Shown: positions 1-6,943 of the stretch, in pieces
Layout: each line of letters starts with the position of its first letter
Numbering within the stretch: the first letter of the stretch is position 1
Source of the DNA: UMGS1470 sp051889215
Lineage (GTDB): Bacteria > Bacillota > Clostridia > Christensenellales > UBA1242
NCBI GenBank assembly: GCA_051889215.1
Contig: JBJFDC010000052.1
Coordinates: 1 to 27,095 of the forward strand
Length of the DNA: 27,095 nt
Direction: 5' to 3'
The notes under the pieces: generated by a model
The model's database searches: none
The model's input: only the letters and a program-made list of their open reading frames with translations
What the model was told of the DNA's origin: nothing
Made by a program: the position numbers and the translations under genes

Positions 1-134
1 TCGGTGTCCTCAATGCGCAAAATAAACTTGCCATGTTCATGGCGAGCAAAAAGATAACCATATAGAGCGGTTCTCAAATTCCCAATGTGCATATATCCTG
101 TTGGACTCGGTGCAAAACGTGTTCTTGTTTCCAT
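1..134 (-). CDS. gltX: Glutamyl-tRNA synthetase, N-terminal fragment
   Basis: This is the first ~44 codons of a class I aminoacyl-tRNA synthetase that charges tRNA-Glu (or tRNA-Glx) with glutamate; the rest lies beyond the window edge. The translation starts METRTRFAPSPTGYMHIGN, with the family's APSPTG signature followed by the HIGH-type nucleotide-binding motif as HIGN, and then an LRTALYGYLFAR segment and an ILRIEDT segment typical of GltX. An AGGAG ribosome site (141-145) lies six bases before the ATG. It is divergently transcribed from mscL, with its own promoter in the shared spacer. Truncation is due only to the window end. GlnRS is an alternative, but the APSPTG..HIGN spacing and the RIEDT motif favour GltX. 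Confidence 0.93.
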   Translation of the reverse strand, partial: METRTRFAPSPTGYMHIGNLRTALYGYLFARHEHGKFILRIEDT

Positions 135-154
135 ATTTTTCTCCTGATAGGACG

Positions 155-183
155 ATTTTAGCACACTTTATAAAAAGTCGCAA
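155..183 (-). promoter_or_regulatory. Predicted promoter of gltX
   Basis: Read on the minus strand, TTGCGA (178-183) and TAAAAT (155-160) are separated by 17 bases, with a TG one base before the -10 (extended -10). The predicted start is ~14 bases upstream of the AGGAG site. Confidence 0.55.
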
Positions 184-231
184 ATTAACAAATAAATATT
201 ATTAAAATAATAGTAAAATTTTGAGCATTTG

Positions 232-240
232 TGCTATACT
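232..240 (+). promoter_or_regulatory. Extended -10 element of mscL
   Basis: TGCTATACT (232-240) is a near-consensus extended -10 box 14 bases before the AAAGGAG site of mscL. I see no good -35 hexamer at the right distance (212-217 reads AGTAAA), so this promoter would depend on the extended -10. Confidence 0.5.
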
Positions 241-265
241 AACTTTTGTTAACAAAGGAGAATAT

Positions 266-889
266 ATGAAAAAGTTTTTTGCAGATTTCAAAAAGTTTAT
301 TAGCCGCGGCAACATCGTGGATATGGCGGTTGGTGTTATCGTCGGCGGTGCTTTCTCAAAAATCGTCACAGCACTCACAAACAAAATCATCATGCCATTC
401 ATCAACTATTTGTTGTCACTTGGTGGAACAGGTCTTTCTTCAGCATACACATTTTTGAAAAAAGCGTATGATGCAGCAGGTGAGATTGATTTGGCAAATT
501 CAATCTATATTGACTGGGGTGCATTCATCACCGCCATCATTGATTTCTTGTTGATTGCATTCACATTGTTCTGTGTCATCAAAATTGCAATGAAGAGCAG
601 TGAACTGATAAGAAACACAACAAACAAAATTGTTCGCAGTGCACCAACAAAAGAAGAGAGAAAAGAACTCAAAGCGGCTGGTGTCAACATGAAAAATCAT
701 GAAGAATTGAAAACCGCTCTCAACGAACTTCGTGAAAGAAAGGCAGCAGAAAAAGCAGCAGAGGAAGCCGCAAACACTCCTGCACCAAAACCAACAACCG
801 AAGAACTTCTCGCTGATATTTTGGCAGAACTCAAAAAAGATAATAAATCAGAAGAAGCCAAAGACGAAAACCAAGAAGCACAAAATTAA
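266..889 (+). CDS. mscL: Large-conductance mechanosensitive channel MscL
   Basis: Encodes a pentameric inner-membrane channel that opens under membrane tension and releases solutes during hypo-osmotic shock. The 207-residue product starts MKKFFADFKKFISRGNIVDM and continues with the family's GVIVGGAFSKIVTAL pore helix (about residues 17-45), an extracytoplasmic loop, and a second membrane helix (FITAIIDFLLIAFTLFCVIKI). The ATG at 266 was chosen because AAAGGAG (254-260) precedes it by five bases; the frame is open further upstream but lacks a site. MscL is usually about 130-150 residues. Here the C-terminal ~90 residues form a long, charged Ala/Glu/Lys-rich tail, probably coiled-coil, that exceeds the usual cytoplasmic helix bundle. 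Single gene, ending in a strong terminator. Confidence 0.93.
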   Translation: MKKFFADFKKFISRGNIVDMAVGVIVGGAFSKIVTALTNKIIMPFINYLLSLGGTGLSSAYTFLKKAYDAAGEIDLANSIYIDWGAFITAIIDFLLIAFTLFCVIKIAMKSSELIRNTTNKIVRSAPTKEERKELKAAGVNMKNHEELKTALNELRERKAAEKAAEEAANTPAPKPTTEELLADILAELKKDNKSEEAKDENQEAQN

Positions 890-900
890 TCAACAAAATA

Positions 901-936
901 AAAACCATGAAAATAATTTCATGGTTTTTGTTTTTT
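901..936 (+). terminator. Rho-independent terminator of mscL
   Basis: A 12-bp perfect stem AAAACCATGAAA (901-912) / TTTCATGGTTTT (917-928) with a 4-base loop is followed by a T-rich run. Between it and the next gene (937-1061) the sequence is very AT-rich and I see nothing further. Confidence 0.85.
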
Positions 937-1061
937 CCCTTATAAACAAAGGCGTGCAATTAATTTAAAATTTAATTAAAATTTAATTTTATATTTATTA
1001 TTTTTATTTTTTTAATTAATTTTAATTATTTTTGATTTATTTTTTATTAGTTGCACAATCA

Positions 1062-1922
1062 TTAAATGTTTTCTTGAAAGATGATTGAAAGAAGATCTGG
1101 TCCAGTGTGAGAACCGATGACTGGTCCAATAAAGTTGACGATGATTGTTGGATTGTCAATTTTTTGCTCAATCAGCGCTTTGAGTTCATTGACTTGGTCA
1201 AAGTTTGCTGTGCAAGTGATATATATTGGAGTGTTTGGAACAATGCCGTTTGGAACAAGTCTGTCGGCAAGTTTCATGATTGCCTTTTCTGTTCCGATAA
1301 TTTTGTCAATGACTTGGAGTTTTCCGTCTTTGTCAAATTCAAGAATGGGGCGGAGTTGAAGCATTTTGCCAACAGCTGCGGCAAGTGGCGAAATTCTTCC
1401 TCCTCGACGGAGAGTGTCAAGATTTCCAACATAAAAACCAACACTAACACGTCTGACGACATTTTCCAGTTCAGCAACGGCAGTTTTTGCATCGGCTCCC
1501 TCGTCTCTGAGTTTTCTTGCACACCACAGGACGAGATTTTGACCGCCAGTTGCACTTTTTGAGTCGATTATATAAATTTTGTTTTTATGCGTTGCATTGA
1601 GTTCTTGTGCGACATGTCTTGCTGTTCCACAAGTTCCGCTCAAACCCGAAGACAATGAGATGTGTATTATATCTTTTCCTTGCTCCAACAGCGACAAGAA
1701 ATATTGTTCCAAATCATATGGGTTGAGTCCAGATGTTTTGAATTGTTTTCCAAGTTTGAGTTCATCATAGAAAAAATTATAGTCTTCAAAGGTGGAGAAA
1801 TCGTCAATATGAGTTGTTTCACCCTCAATATAGACAAGAGGAATATAAAAGATGTTCATCCTTTTTAATTCGGTTTTAAACTCATCGCAACCAGAGTCGG
1901 TTGATAAAATAAAATTATCCAT
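1062..1922 (-). CDS. DegV family fatty-acid-binding protein
   Basis: A 286-residue soluble protein of the DegV/FakB family, which bind a fatty acid and, in staphylococci and streptococci, present it to the kinase FakA for phosphorylation and entry into phospholipid synthesis. Recognisable features are the N-terminal ILSTDSGCD strand (family TDS motif), HISLSSGLSGTCGTA, the DSKSATGGQ segment, and a C-terminal domain with GRISP and GPVIGSHTGP (family IG.HTGPG-like motif). Length matches the family (~280). The ATG at 1922 is supported by AGGAG (1928-1932) five bases upstream; an in-frame extension to 1970 would start upstream of this site. No fakA-like gene is in the window, so its partner and ligand are unknown. 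Confidence 0.9.
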   Translation of the reverse strand: MDNFILSTDSGCDEFKTELKRMNIFYIPLVYIEGETTHIDDFSTFEDYNFFYDELKLGKQFKTSGLNPYDLEQYFLSLLEQGKDIIHISLSSGLSGTCGTARHVAQELNATHKNKIYIIDSKSATGGQNLVLWCARKLRDEGADAKTAVAELENVVRRVSVGFYVGNLDTLRRGGRISPLAAAVGKMLQLRPILEFDKDGKLQVIDKIIGTEKAIMKLADRLVPNGIVPNTPIYITCTANFDQVNELKALIEQKIDNPTIIVNFIGPVIGSHTGPDLLSIIFQENI

Positions 1923-1972
1923 TTCTGCTCCTATAACAAATGTATTTGTGTTGAAATAAAAACAATACAATT

Positions 1973-2001
1973 ATTATGGATAAATAAAAAAGTTTTGTCA
2001 A
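1973..2001 (-). promoter_or_regulatory. Predicted promoter of the degV-family gene
   Basis: Minus strand: TTGACA (1996-2001), 17-base spacer, CATAAT (1973-1978). It predicts a ~45-base leader before the ATG at 1922. Confidence 0.65.
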
Positions 2002-2089
2002 ACAAAAAATATTTCCGTTTCACAAGTTTTGATGATTTGCATGAGCGAAACTGAACATTCTATTTTAATATCAAACTATTAAACAATGT

Positions 2090-2884
2090 TTAGTTGTCGA
2101 GAACATCTTTCAGACTTTGGTTTTCGTCAACAATTTGAAAATAGCAATATTTTATTTTGCTTGAAAGTCCTTCGCTCGAACTCGAGACATCATCAATATA
2201 GTCCACGACATCTCCAATCGACAAACTGATTTCCAACAGTTTTTCAGTTAGGCGAGAAGAAAATGCCTTGTCAAACTTTGTTTTTATTTCTTTTGTTGAA
2301 GAAAGGAGTGAGGAAAGTTGATTTCGAATTTCATTCTCTTTTGAGACATTTGTGTCGAGTGCGATTGCCATGTCATAGAGAGAGTCAAAACAGTTGGAAA
2401 AACACATGAGTGCGTTGTTAAGGGCGCTTTGTTCGGACTGAGAAAATGTTCCGGAAATTGTTGTTGTCGAGACGGTTATTGTCAAAAGTTTTGCGTTCAT
2501 TCCTTGCGAGATGAGTTTTTCGATTACTTTGTCCGCATCGGATTTTTCTTTGTAGCCCGAGGCGAGAACATGAAATATTCCATTATCAAAATAAATGTAT
2601 CCCGCTCCTCCTTTGTCTTGAAACGACGAAGCGCTTGTTCCGGCACCTGCAAAGTTTGTTGATTGATAAACTGAAACCGCGTAGATAACATAGCCATTTT
2701 TCTTCATTTCATTGTTGTTTAAAAAAGAAAACGACCCGACAGTGATAAAGTTTGAAAAAAGCATTGCAAGCATAACACAAAGCCCAATGCCAACAATAAT
2801 TACGACAAAACTTAAAAACGCTCCTCCAGTCGAGCGGTTTTTTGTTCTTTTCATCATGTTGTCGGGGTAAAAATTTTTTGGCAT
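2090..2884 (-). CDS. Membrane-anchored SPOR-like domain protein
   Basis: Single-pass membrane protein. A short basic N-terminus (MKRTKNRSTGG) is followed by one hydrophobic helix (FLSFVVIIVGIGLCVMLAMLF). The outer part begins with YVIYAVSVYQS and includes GAGYIYFDNGIFHVLASGY and SDADKVIEKLISQGMNAKL, the beta-alpha-beta-beta-alpha layout of SPOR (peptidoglycan-binding) domains. The last ~130 residues are helical, Ser-rich and of unknown role. The start is uncertain: the ATG used here (2884) lies 12 bases after AAGG, whereas an ATG at 2896 in frame sits directly against it. SPOR domains bind septal glycan, so a division or spore-envelope role is possible, but that is inference. Transcribed divergently from groES. 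Confidence 0.7.
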   Translation of the reverse strand: MPKNFYPDNMMKRTKNRSTGGAFLSFVVIIVGIGLCVMLAMLFSNFITVGSFSFLNNNEMKKNGYVIYAVSVYQSTNFAGAGTSASSFQDKGGAGYIYFDNGIFHVLASGYKEKSDADKVIEKLISQGMNAKLLTITVSTTTISGTFSQSEQSALNNALMCFSNCFDSLYDMAIALDTNVSKENEIRNQLSSLLSSTKEIKTKFDKAFSSRLTEKLLEISLSIGDVVDYIDDVSSSSEGLSSKIKYCYFQIVDENQSLKDVLDN

Positions 2885-2961
2885 ATTTTGTTGCATCCTT
2901 AAAAACTATTCAATATTATGTTTATGCATGCAGAACACAGATATGAATTGTGTCAAAATCG

Positions 2962-2990
2962 TGGACAATAAAGTCATTTGAGGATAAACT
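2962..2990 (+). promoter_or_regulatory. Candidate groESL promoter; no CIRCE operator
   Basis: TGGACA (2962-2967), 17 bases, TAAACT (2985-2990) gives a start just upstream of the GGAGG site. I searched this spacer (2897-3007) for the HrcA/CIRCE repeat (TTAGCACTC-N9-GAGTGCTAA) and see no copy. Confidence 0.45.
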
Positions 2991-3007
2991 AAAAATCGGA
3001 GGAAAAC

Positions 3008-3292
3008 ATGGAATTAAAACCAATTTTTGACAGGGTGGTTATAAAACCCATTCTTGAAAAAGAGAAGAAATATGGAAATCTCATTGTTGCAGCAGAGTCA
3101 ACTGAAGAGCCAACCCAAGGCGAAGTTGTCGCAGTGGGCAATGGCATGTTGGGAGATGGAAAGCAGGTCGAAATGCAGGTCAAACCTGGGGACCGCGTTG
3201 CATACTCAAAGTTTGCTGGAAGCACATACAAGATTGATGGCGAGGATTTTGTTGTTGTTCGTCAAACAGATATTCTTGCCGTGATTGTTTAG
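3008..3292 (+). CDS. groES: Co-chaperonin GroES
   Basis: The 94-residue Cpn10 subunit, which caps the GroEL ring as a heptamer and controls release of folded substrate. The N-terminal LKPIFDRVVIKP matches the family signature (L.P..DRV..K), the GNLIVAAESTEEPTQGEVVAVG region covers the mobile loop and following strand, and VKPGDRVAYSKFAGSTYKIDGEDFVVVRQTDILAVI is the usual C-terminal half. Length is normal. GGAGG (2998-3002) precedes the ATG by five bases. It is the first gene of groES-groEL: its TAG stop overlaps the start of the groEL ribosome site and the genes are eight bases apart. A control element other than CIRCE must regulate it, if it is heat-regulated. Confidence 0.96.
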   Translation: MELKPIFDRVVIKPILEKEKKYGNLIVAAESTEEPTQGEVVAVGNGMLGDGKQVEMQVKPGDRVAYSKFAGSTYKIDGEDFVVVRQTDILAVIV

Positions 3293-3300
3293 GAGGGAAT

Positions 3301-4920
3301 ATGTCAAAAAAAATTTTGCAAGGAAAAGATGCAAGGCGCGCACTTGAAAAAGGCGTTAATCAACTTGCTGATACTGTGAAAATCACACTTGGACCAAAAG
3401 GGCGTAATGTTGTTTTGGAAAAGAAATTTGCTTTGCCACTCATAACAAATGATGGCGTGACAATCGCAAAAGAGATTGAACTTTGTGACCCATTTGAAAA
3501 CATGGGTGCATCAATTCTTCGTGAGGCATCAACAAAGACTAATGATGTCGCAGGAGATGGCACAACAACTGCTTGTGTTTTGGCTCAAGCAATGATAAAT
3601 GAAGGATTTGAAAAGTTTGAGGACGGCTCGAACCCAATAATTCTTCGACGCGGCATGGAAAAGACAGTGAACTCTTGCATCATTCCAAAACTAAAAAGCA
3701 TGAGCAAACCTGTTTCAACAAATGAAGACATCTTTCAAATTGCAAGCATTTCTTGTGGAGATGAGGAAATCGGACATCTTATTGCTGATGCGTTCAAAAA
3801 AGTTGGCAACGATGGAATTATCACGGTCGAAGAGTCAAGGACAATGAAGACCGAACTTAATGTCGTCAAAGGAATGCAATTTGAGAGGGGATATATTTCT
3901 TCATATATGGTCACAGACCAAGAAAAAATGGAAGTAAATTTTGATAATCCTCTCATTCTTGTGACAGACAAAAAAATTTCGTCAATTCAAGAGATTTTGC
4001 CAGTGTTGGAGCCAGTTGCAAATTCCGGAGAAAAACTTTTGATTATCGCCGAGGACGTTGAGGGAGAACCGCTTGCGACAATCATTGTCAACAAAATGCG
4101 CGGAACATTCAACTGCGCGGCGGTCAAAGCACCAGCATTCGGTGAAAAACGTAAGGCGATTTTGGAAGATATTGCGCTTTCATGTGGTGCTACTTTTGTT
4201 TCGAGTGAAGCGGGAATGGAACTCAAAAATGTGACGGCGGCAGACCTTGGACGAGCAAAATCAGTCAAAGTGACAAAAGACAAAACGATTATTGTTGAGG
4301 GGGCAGGCGACAAACAAAAGATTGAAGAAAGAATCAAACTTGTTAAATCTCAACTCGAACAAAATCCAAGCGTTTATGACAAAGAAAAGTTGTTGCAGAG
4401 ACTTGCAAATCTGTCGTCTGGCGTTGCAGTGATTGAAGTTGGTGCGGCGACAGAAATCGAAATGAAAGAGAAAAAACTCCGCATTGAAGACGCGCTTGCA
4501 GCAACAAAAGCAGCAATGTGCGACGGAATTATTATGGGCGGAGGAATTGCTCTTGTTCGATGCCTTGATGATGTCAAAAAGTTTGCACAAACTCTTGATG
4601 GTGATGAAAAAACTGGTGCGAACATAATTGAAGATGCAATCAAAGCACCACTCCTTCAAATTTGCAAAAACTCTGGGTTCGACGGCAAAGAAATTTTGAC
4701 AAATGTCTTGTCACAAAGCACGGAATTCGGATTTGATGCACTCAAAGGAATATATGTAAATATGTTTGAAAAAGGCATTGTTGACCCAACAAACGTCACA
4801 ATAAATGCTCTCGTCAACGCAACAAGTGTTGCTTCAACCCTTCTCACAACCGAAAGCATTGTTTGTGAAAATCCAGACGACGACAAAAAATGTCATTGCG
4901 ACAAACACGAAGAATATTAA
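3301..4920 (+). CDS. groEL: Chaperonin GroEL
   Basis: The 539-residue Cpn60 subunit of the ATP-driven folding chamber. Clear family features include TLGPKGRNVVLEKKF, NDGVTIAKEIEL, DVAGDGTTTACVLAQ (the ATP-binding GDGTTT loop, usually followed by ATVLAQ but here ACVLAQ), MQFERGYISSYMVTD, the apical segment KMRGTFNCAAVKAPAFGEKRK, RIEDALAATKAA (containing the catalytic Asp) and IIMGGGIALVR. Length is normal, but the C-terminus is not the usual Gly-Gly-Met repeat. It ends ENPDDDKKCHCDKHEEY, an acidic tail with a Cys-His-Cys cluster. The protein is also richer in cysteine than typical GroELs. AGGAGG lies immediately upstream. It shares the groES transcript and ends at a strong hairpin. Confidence 0.97.
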   Translation: MSKKILQGKDARRALEKGVNQLADTVKITLGPKGRNVVLEKKFALPLITNDGVTIAKEIELCDPFENMGASILREASTKTNDVAGDGTTTACVLAQAMINEGFEKFEDGSNPIILRRGMEKTVNSCIIPKLKSMSKPVSTNEDIFQIASISCGDEEIGHLIADAFKKVGNDGIITVEESRTMKTELNVVKGMQFERGYISSYMVTDQEKMEVNFDNPLILVTDKKISSIQEILPVLEPVANSGEKLLIIAEDVEGEPLATIIVNKMRGTFNCAAVKAPAFGEKRKAILEDIALSCGATFVSSEAGMELKNVTAADLGRAKSVKVTKDKTIIVEGAGDKQKIEERIKLVKSQLEQNPSVYDKEKLLQRLANLSSGVAVIEVGAATEIEMKEKKLRIEDALAATKAAMCDGIIMGGGIALVRCLDDVKKFAQTLDGDEKTGANIIEDAIKAPLLQICKNSGFDGKEILTNVLSQSTEFGFDALKGIYVNMFEKGIVDPTNVTINALVNATSVASTLLTTESIVCENPDDDKKCHCDKHEEY

Positions 4921-4933
4921 TAATATTGAGATT

Positions 4934-4970
4934 GGCAATTTCATAAAACACTTGAAATTGCCTTTTTTTT
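4934..4970 (+). terminator. Terminator of groESL
   Basis: A perfect 10-bp stem GGCAATTTCA (4934-4943) / TGAAATTGCC (4953-4962) with a 9-base loop is followed by eight T. The right arm and U-run also carry the -35 and spacer of the next gene's promoter. Confidence 0.9.
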
Positions 4971-4980
4971 GTGCTATGAT
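4952..4980 (+). promoter_or_regulatory. Promoter of the coiled-coil protein-sepF operon
   Basis: TTGAAA (4952-4957), exactly 17 bases, TATGAT (4975-4980), with TG one base before the -10 (extended -10). The -35 lies inside the right arm of the groEL terminator, so the two elements are physically merged. Confidence 0.8.
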
Positions 4981-5001
4981 TTTTTTGAATGTGGAGGTCT
5001 T

Positions 5002-5799
5002 ATGGCAAAGTATTGGTGGCAAGATGACCAAGATGATGAAGATGATCTTGAAGATTTGAATGCTAGCGCAAGAAAAGTGTTTCTTGAAGAAAATGGGATA
5101 AACGCCCAAACCCTCAAAAAAAGATTTAATGAAATTGTCAAAGAGCAAAGTGTCACAGTTAATGCCGCTTTATATAATGTGGAGCGTGAGTATAAGAGAT
5201 TTTTGGGCAATGTAAATGATGAGCAAAAAATTCAACACAAATTTCAGACGTATATAAACGTGTGGAATTCAATTATTGACAATTTTAACACATATGGATT
5301 TTTTGAGGCCAAAGAAAGGGTTCAGGTTGATCTTGATGTGCTTGAAAATGCAACGAACGAAGTTGATATATGGAAACGCGAAGCATATGAAAAAACTATT
5401 GGATTTGGGGCTAATTCTGTCAATTCTTGGGTGAAACAATATGAGTCGGCAAACAAGAGGCATCAAGAAATCGAAAATGCTTGGCAAGAAAAAGCCGACA
5501 AGGCAAAAACTGAAATTGAAGAAATGAAGAAAAGCTTGGGACTTGAACAAACAAGAAAAGATGAAGAAGAAATAAAAAATCTTGCAGATTCTTTTTCAAA
5601 GGACTACAACAAGTTTGCGCTTGCCTATCCCGAAGATGAATTTGTTGTTGCCATGGAAAAAATGATTAAGAGTGCATATGGTTATGAGCGATATCTTGGT
5701 GCAAGCACTGTGCTTGATTTGGCAAACAAGATTTCTTATGGGTCGATAACAAATGTTTTTTGTGTCGACAAAACAAAAGATGAAGAAATGGGGAGATAG
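5002..5799 (+). CDS. Coiled-coil protein of unknown function, coupled to sepF
   Basis: I do not recognise this 265-residue protein. It starts MAKYWWQDDQDDEDDLEDL, a short aromatic patch followed by a strongly acidic stretch, and the rest is mostly charged helix. About residues 150-200 (ANKRHQEIENAWQEKADKAKTEIEEMKK) are likely coiled coil. There is no signal peptide or membrane helix, so it should be cytoplasmic. The ATG at 5002 is preceded by GGAGG (4993-4997), which rules out the upstream in-frame extension. Its stop is two bases before the sepF start and its last codons supply sepF's ribosome site (GGGGAGA), so the two are translationally linked. A cell-division role is an inference from this coupling only. 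Confidence 0.8.
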   Translation: MAKYWWQDDQDDEDDLEDLNASARKVFLEENGINAQTLKKRFNEIVKEQSVTVNAALYNVEREYKRFLGNVNDEQKIQHKFQTYINVWNSIIDNFNTYGFFEAKERVQVDLDVLENATNEVDIWKREAYEKTIGFGANSVNSWVKQYESANKRHQEIENAWQEKADKAKTEIEEMKKSLGLEQTRKDEEEIKNLADSFSKDYNKFALAYPEDEFVVAMEKMIKSAYGYERYLGASTVLDLANKISYGSITNVFCVDKTKDEEMGR

Positions 5800-5801
5800 A
5801 A

Positions 5802-6272
5802 ATGGGATTTTTTGATGTAATCCTCAAAAGCATTGGCTTTGAAGTTGATGATGGGGAAAAGAAACAAAAGAAAGCAAAAAAACAAAAAGCAAAAGTTGAA
5901 GAGCAAAAATCGCCAATGACAGCAAAGTTTAATTTGAGTCAACCAAAGCAAACCGAAGTTCAAAAAACCGAACCAAAAGAAGAGCAAAGAATTGTTGAAC
6001 GCGACAGCGGGCTTTCAGTTCAAGCGGAAATTGGAAAAAATATTGCTGTGTTTGCACCAATTTCAGTTGAAGAACTTGGGGGGATTGTTGATTTCACAAG
6101 AAAGAGACTTGCAGCCATTGTCAATCTTTCAAACCTCACGAACACTGAAATGGAGAAAGCACTTGATTTTTTGAGAGGTGCAATGTATGCGATGCGAGGA
6201 CAGGTCAGCCAACTTGATGCAAAATTATATCTTGTTGCACCAGAAGGCACAGCAACAATAACAAACGAATAA
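5802..6272 (+). CDS. sepF: Cell division protein SepF
   Basis: SepF binds FtsZ filaments and anchors them to the membrane in Gram-positive bacteria and some archaea. The 156-residue product has the expected order: an N-terminal amphipathic helix (MGFFDVILKSIGF), a long Lys/Gln/Glu-rich linker (about residues 18-75), and a C-terminal SepF domain with IAVFAPISVEELGGIVDFTRKRLAAIVNL, LDFLRGAMYAMRGQV and LYLVAP. These correspond to the family's V.VF.P.S, VVNL and DFL.G..YAL.G motifs. The linker is basic and low in complexity, longer than in some homologues. It is the second gene of a two-gene operon and ends at a hairpin. Confidence 0.88.
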   Translation: MGFFDVILKSIGFEVDDGEKKQKKAKKQKAKVEEQKSPMTAKFNLSQPKQTEVQKTEPKEEQRIVERDSGLSVQAEIGKNIAVFAPISVEELGGIVDFTRKRLAAIVNLSNLTNTEMEKALDFLRGAMYAMRGQVSQLDAKLYLVAPEGTATITNE

Positions 6273-6311
6273 TGGCATGTTGAATATTTGAAATTGCCAA
6301 ACAAACATTTG

Positions 6312-6352
6312 CAAGAGATTAAAAAGTTTTGCTCAATCTCTTGTCGTTTTTT
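6312..6352 (+). terminator. Terminator after sepF
   Basis: A perfect 9-bp stem CAAGAGATT (6312-6320) / AATCTCTTG (6335-6343) with a 14-base loop is followed by TCGTTTTTT. Confidence 0.75.
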
Positions 6353-6410
6353 ATTTCACAAAAAAAATGGTGAAATTTGGCATGGAATTGCGGATTTATA
6401 ACCATAGAGG

Positions 6411-6438
6411 TTGACGAAAATTTTTGAAAAAGTATAAT
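6411..6438 (+). promoter_or_regulatory. Promoter of lspA, predicted leaderless start
   Basis: TTGACG (6411-6416), 16 bases, TATAAT (6433-6438). The tandem ATG codons start 4 and 7 bases after the -10, so transcription should begin at or next to the second ATG. No Shine-Dalgarno sequence is present. Confidence 0.8.
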
Positions 6439-6442
6439 TGTT

Positions 6443-6943
6443 ATGATGAAAAAAATTAAAGTTAATGTCAAGTTTGTTGTGACGTTTTGTGTTGTTGTTG
6501 CACTTGTGGTGTTATTCGACCAACTTTCAAAATATTTGATTGGTGAAAACTCATATGATTTTTTGAAAGGTTTTATTTCAATTGAGGGTGGACACAAAAA
6601 CACTGGCGCGGCTTGGAGCATTTTTTCGAATGGAACGGTGTGGTTGATTGTGATATCAATAATTTTTTTGGCGGCTTTGTTTGTGCTCAATCGCTTTATA
6701 AAAAAGAAAAATCTCCTATATTACATTTCTTTTTCAATGATTTTTGGTGGAGCGATTGGAAACTTGTATGACAGAATTGCTTTTGGATATGTCAGAGATT
6801 TTATTAAGTTGGATTTCATGAATTTTCCAATTTTTAACATTGCGGACACCTTTTTATGTGTCGGGGTGTTTTTGTTCTGCATATTTTTGATTTTTGTGGA
6901 GGCGAGAAGTGGAAAAGAAAAATCTTCAAGTGACTCCAAATGA
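6443..6943 (+). CDS. lspA: Lipoprotein signal peptidase LspA (signal peptidase II)
   Basis: An inner-membrane aspartyl protease that removes signal peptides from diacylglyceryl-modified prolipoproteins, the step after Lgt (also in this window). The 166-residue protein has four membrane helices and family motifs: LFDQLSKYLI near the first helix, KNTGAAWSIF (family NTGAAFS), GGAIGNLYDRIAFGYVRDFI and FPIFNIADTFLCVG. The catalytic dyad is Asp119 (VRDFI) and Asp135 (NIAD). Start choice: ATGATG at 6443/6446 has no ribosome site, but the -10 box lies so close that a leaderless mRNA is expected, probably using the second ATG. The 3' end overlaps the downstream pseudouridine synthase by 35 bases, a very common gene pairing. 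Confidence 0.95.
   Translation: MMKKIKVNVKFVVTFCVVVALVVLFDQLSKYLIGENSYDFLKGFISIEGGHKNTGAAWSIFSNGTVWLIVISIIFLAALFVLNRFIKKKNLLYYISFSMIFGGAIGNLYDRIAFGYVRDFIKLDFMNFPIFNIADTFLCVGVFLFCIFLIFVEARSGKEKSSSDSK

Noticed and set aside
3735..4659. Long minus-strand open frames inside groEL
   Set aside because: Antisense shadows without start sites; groEL is intact and well conserved on the plus strand.
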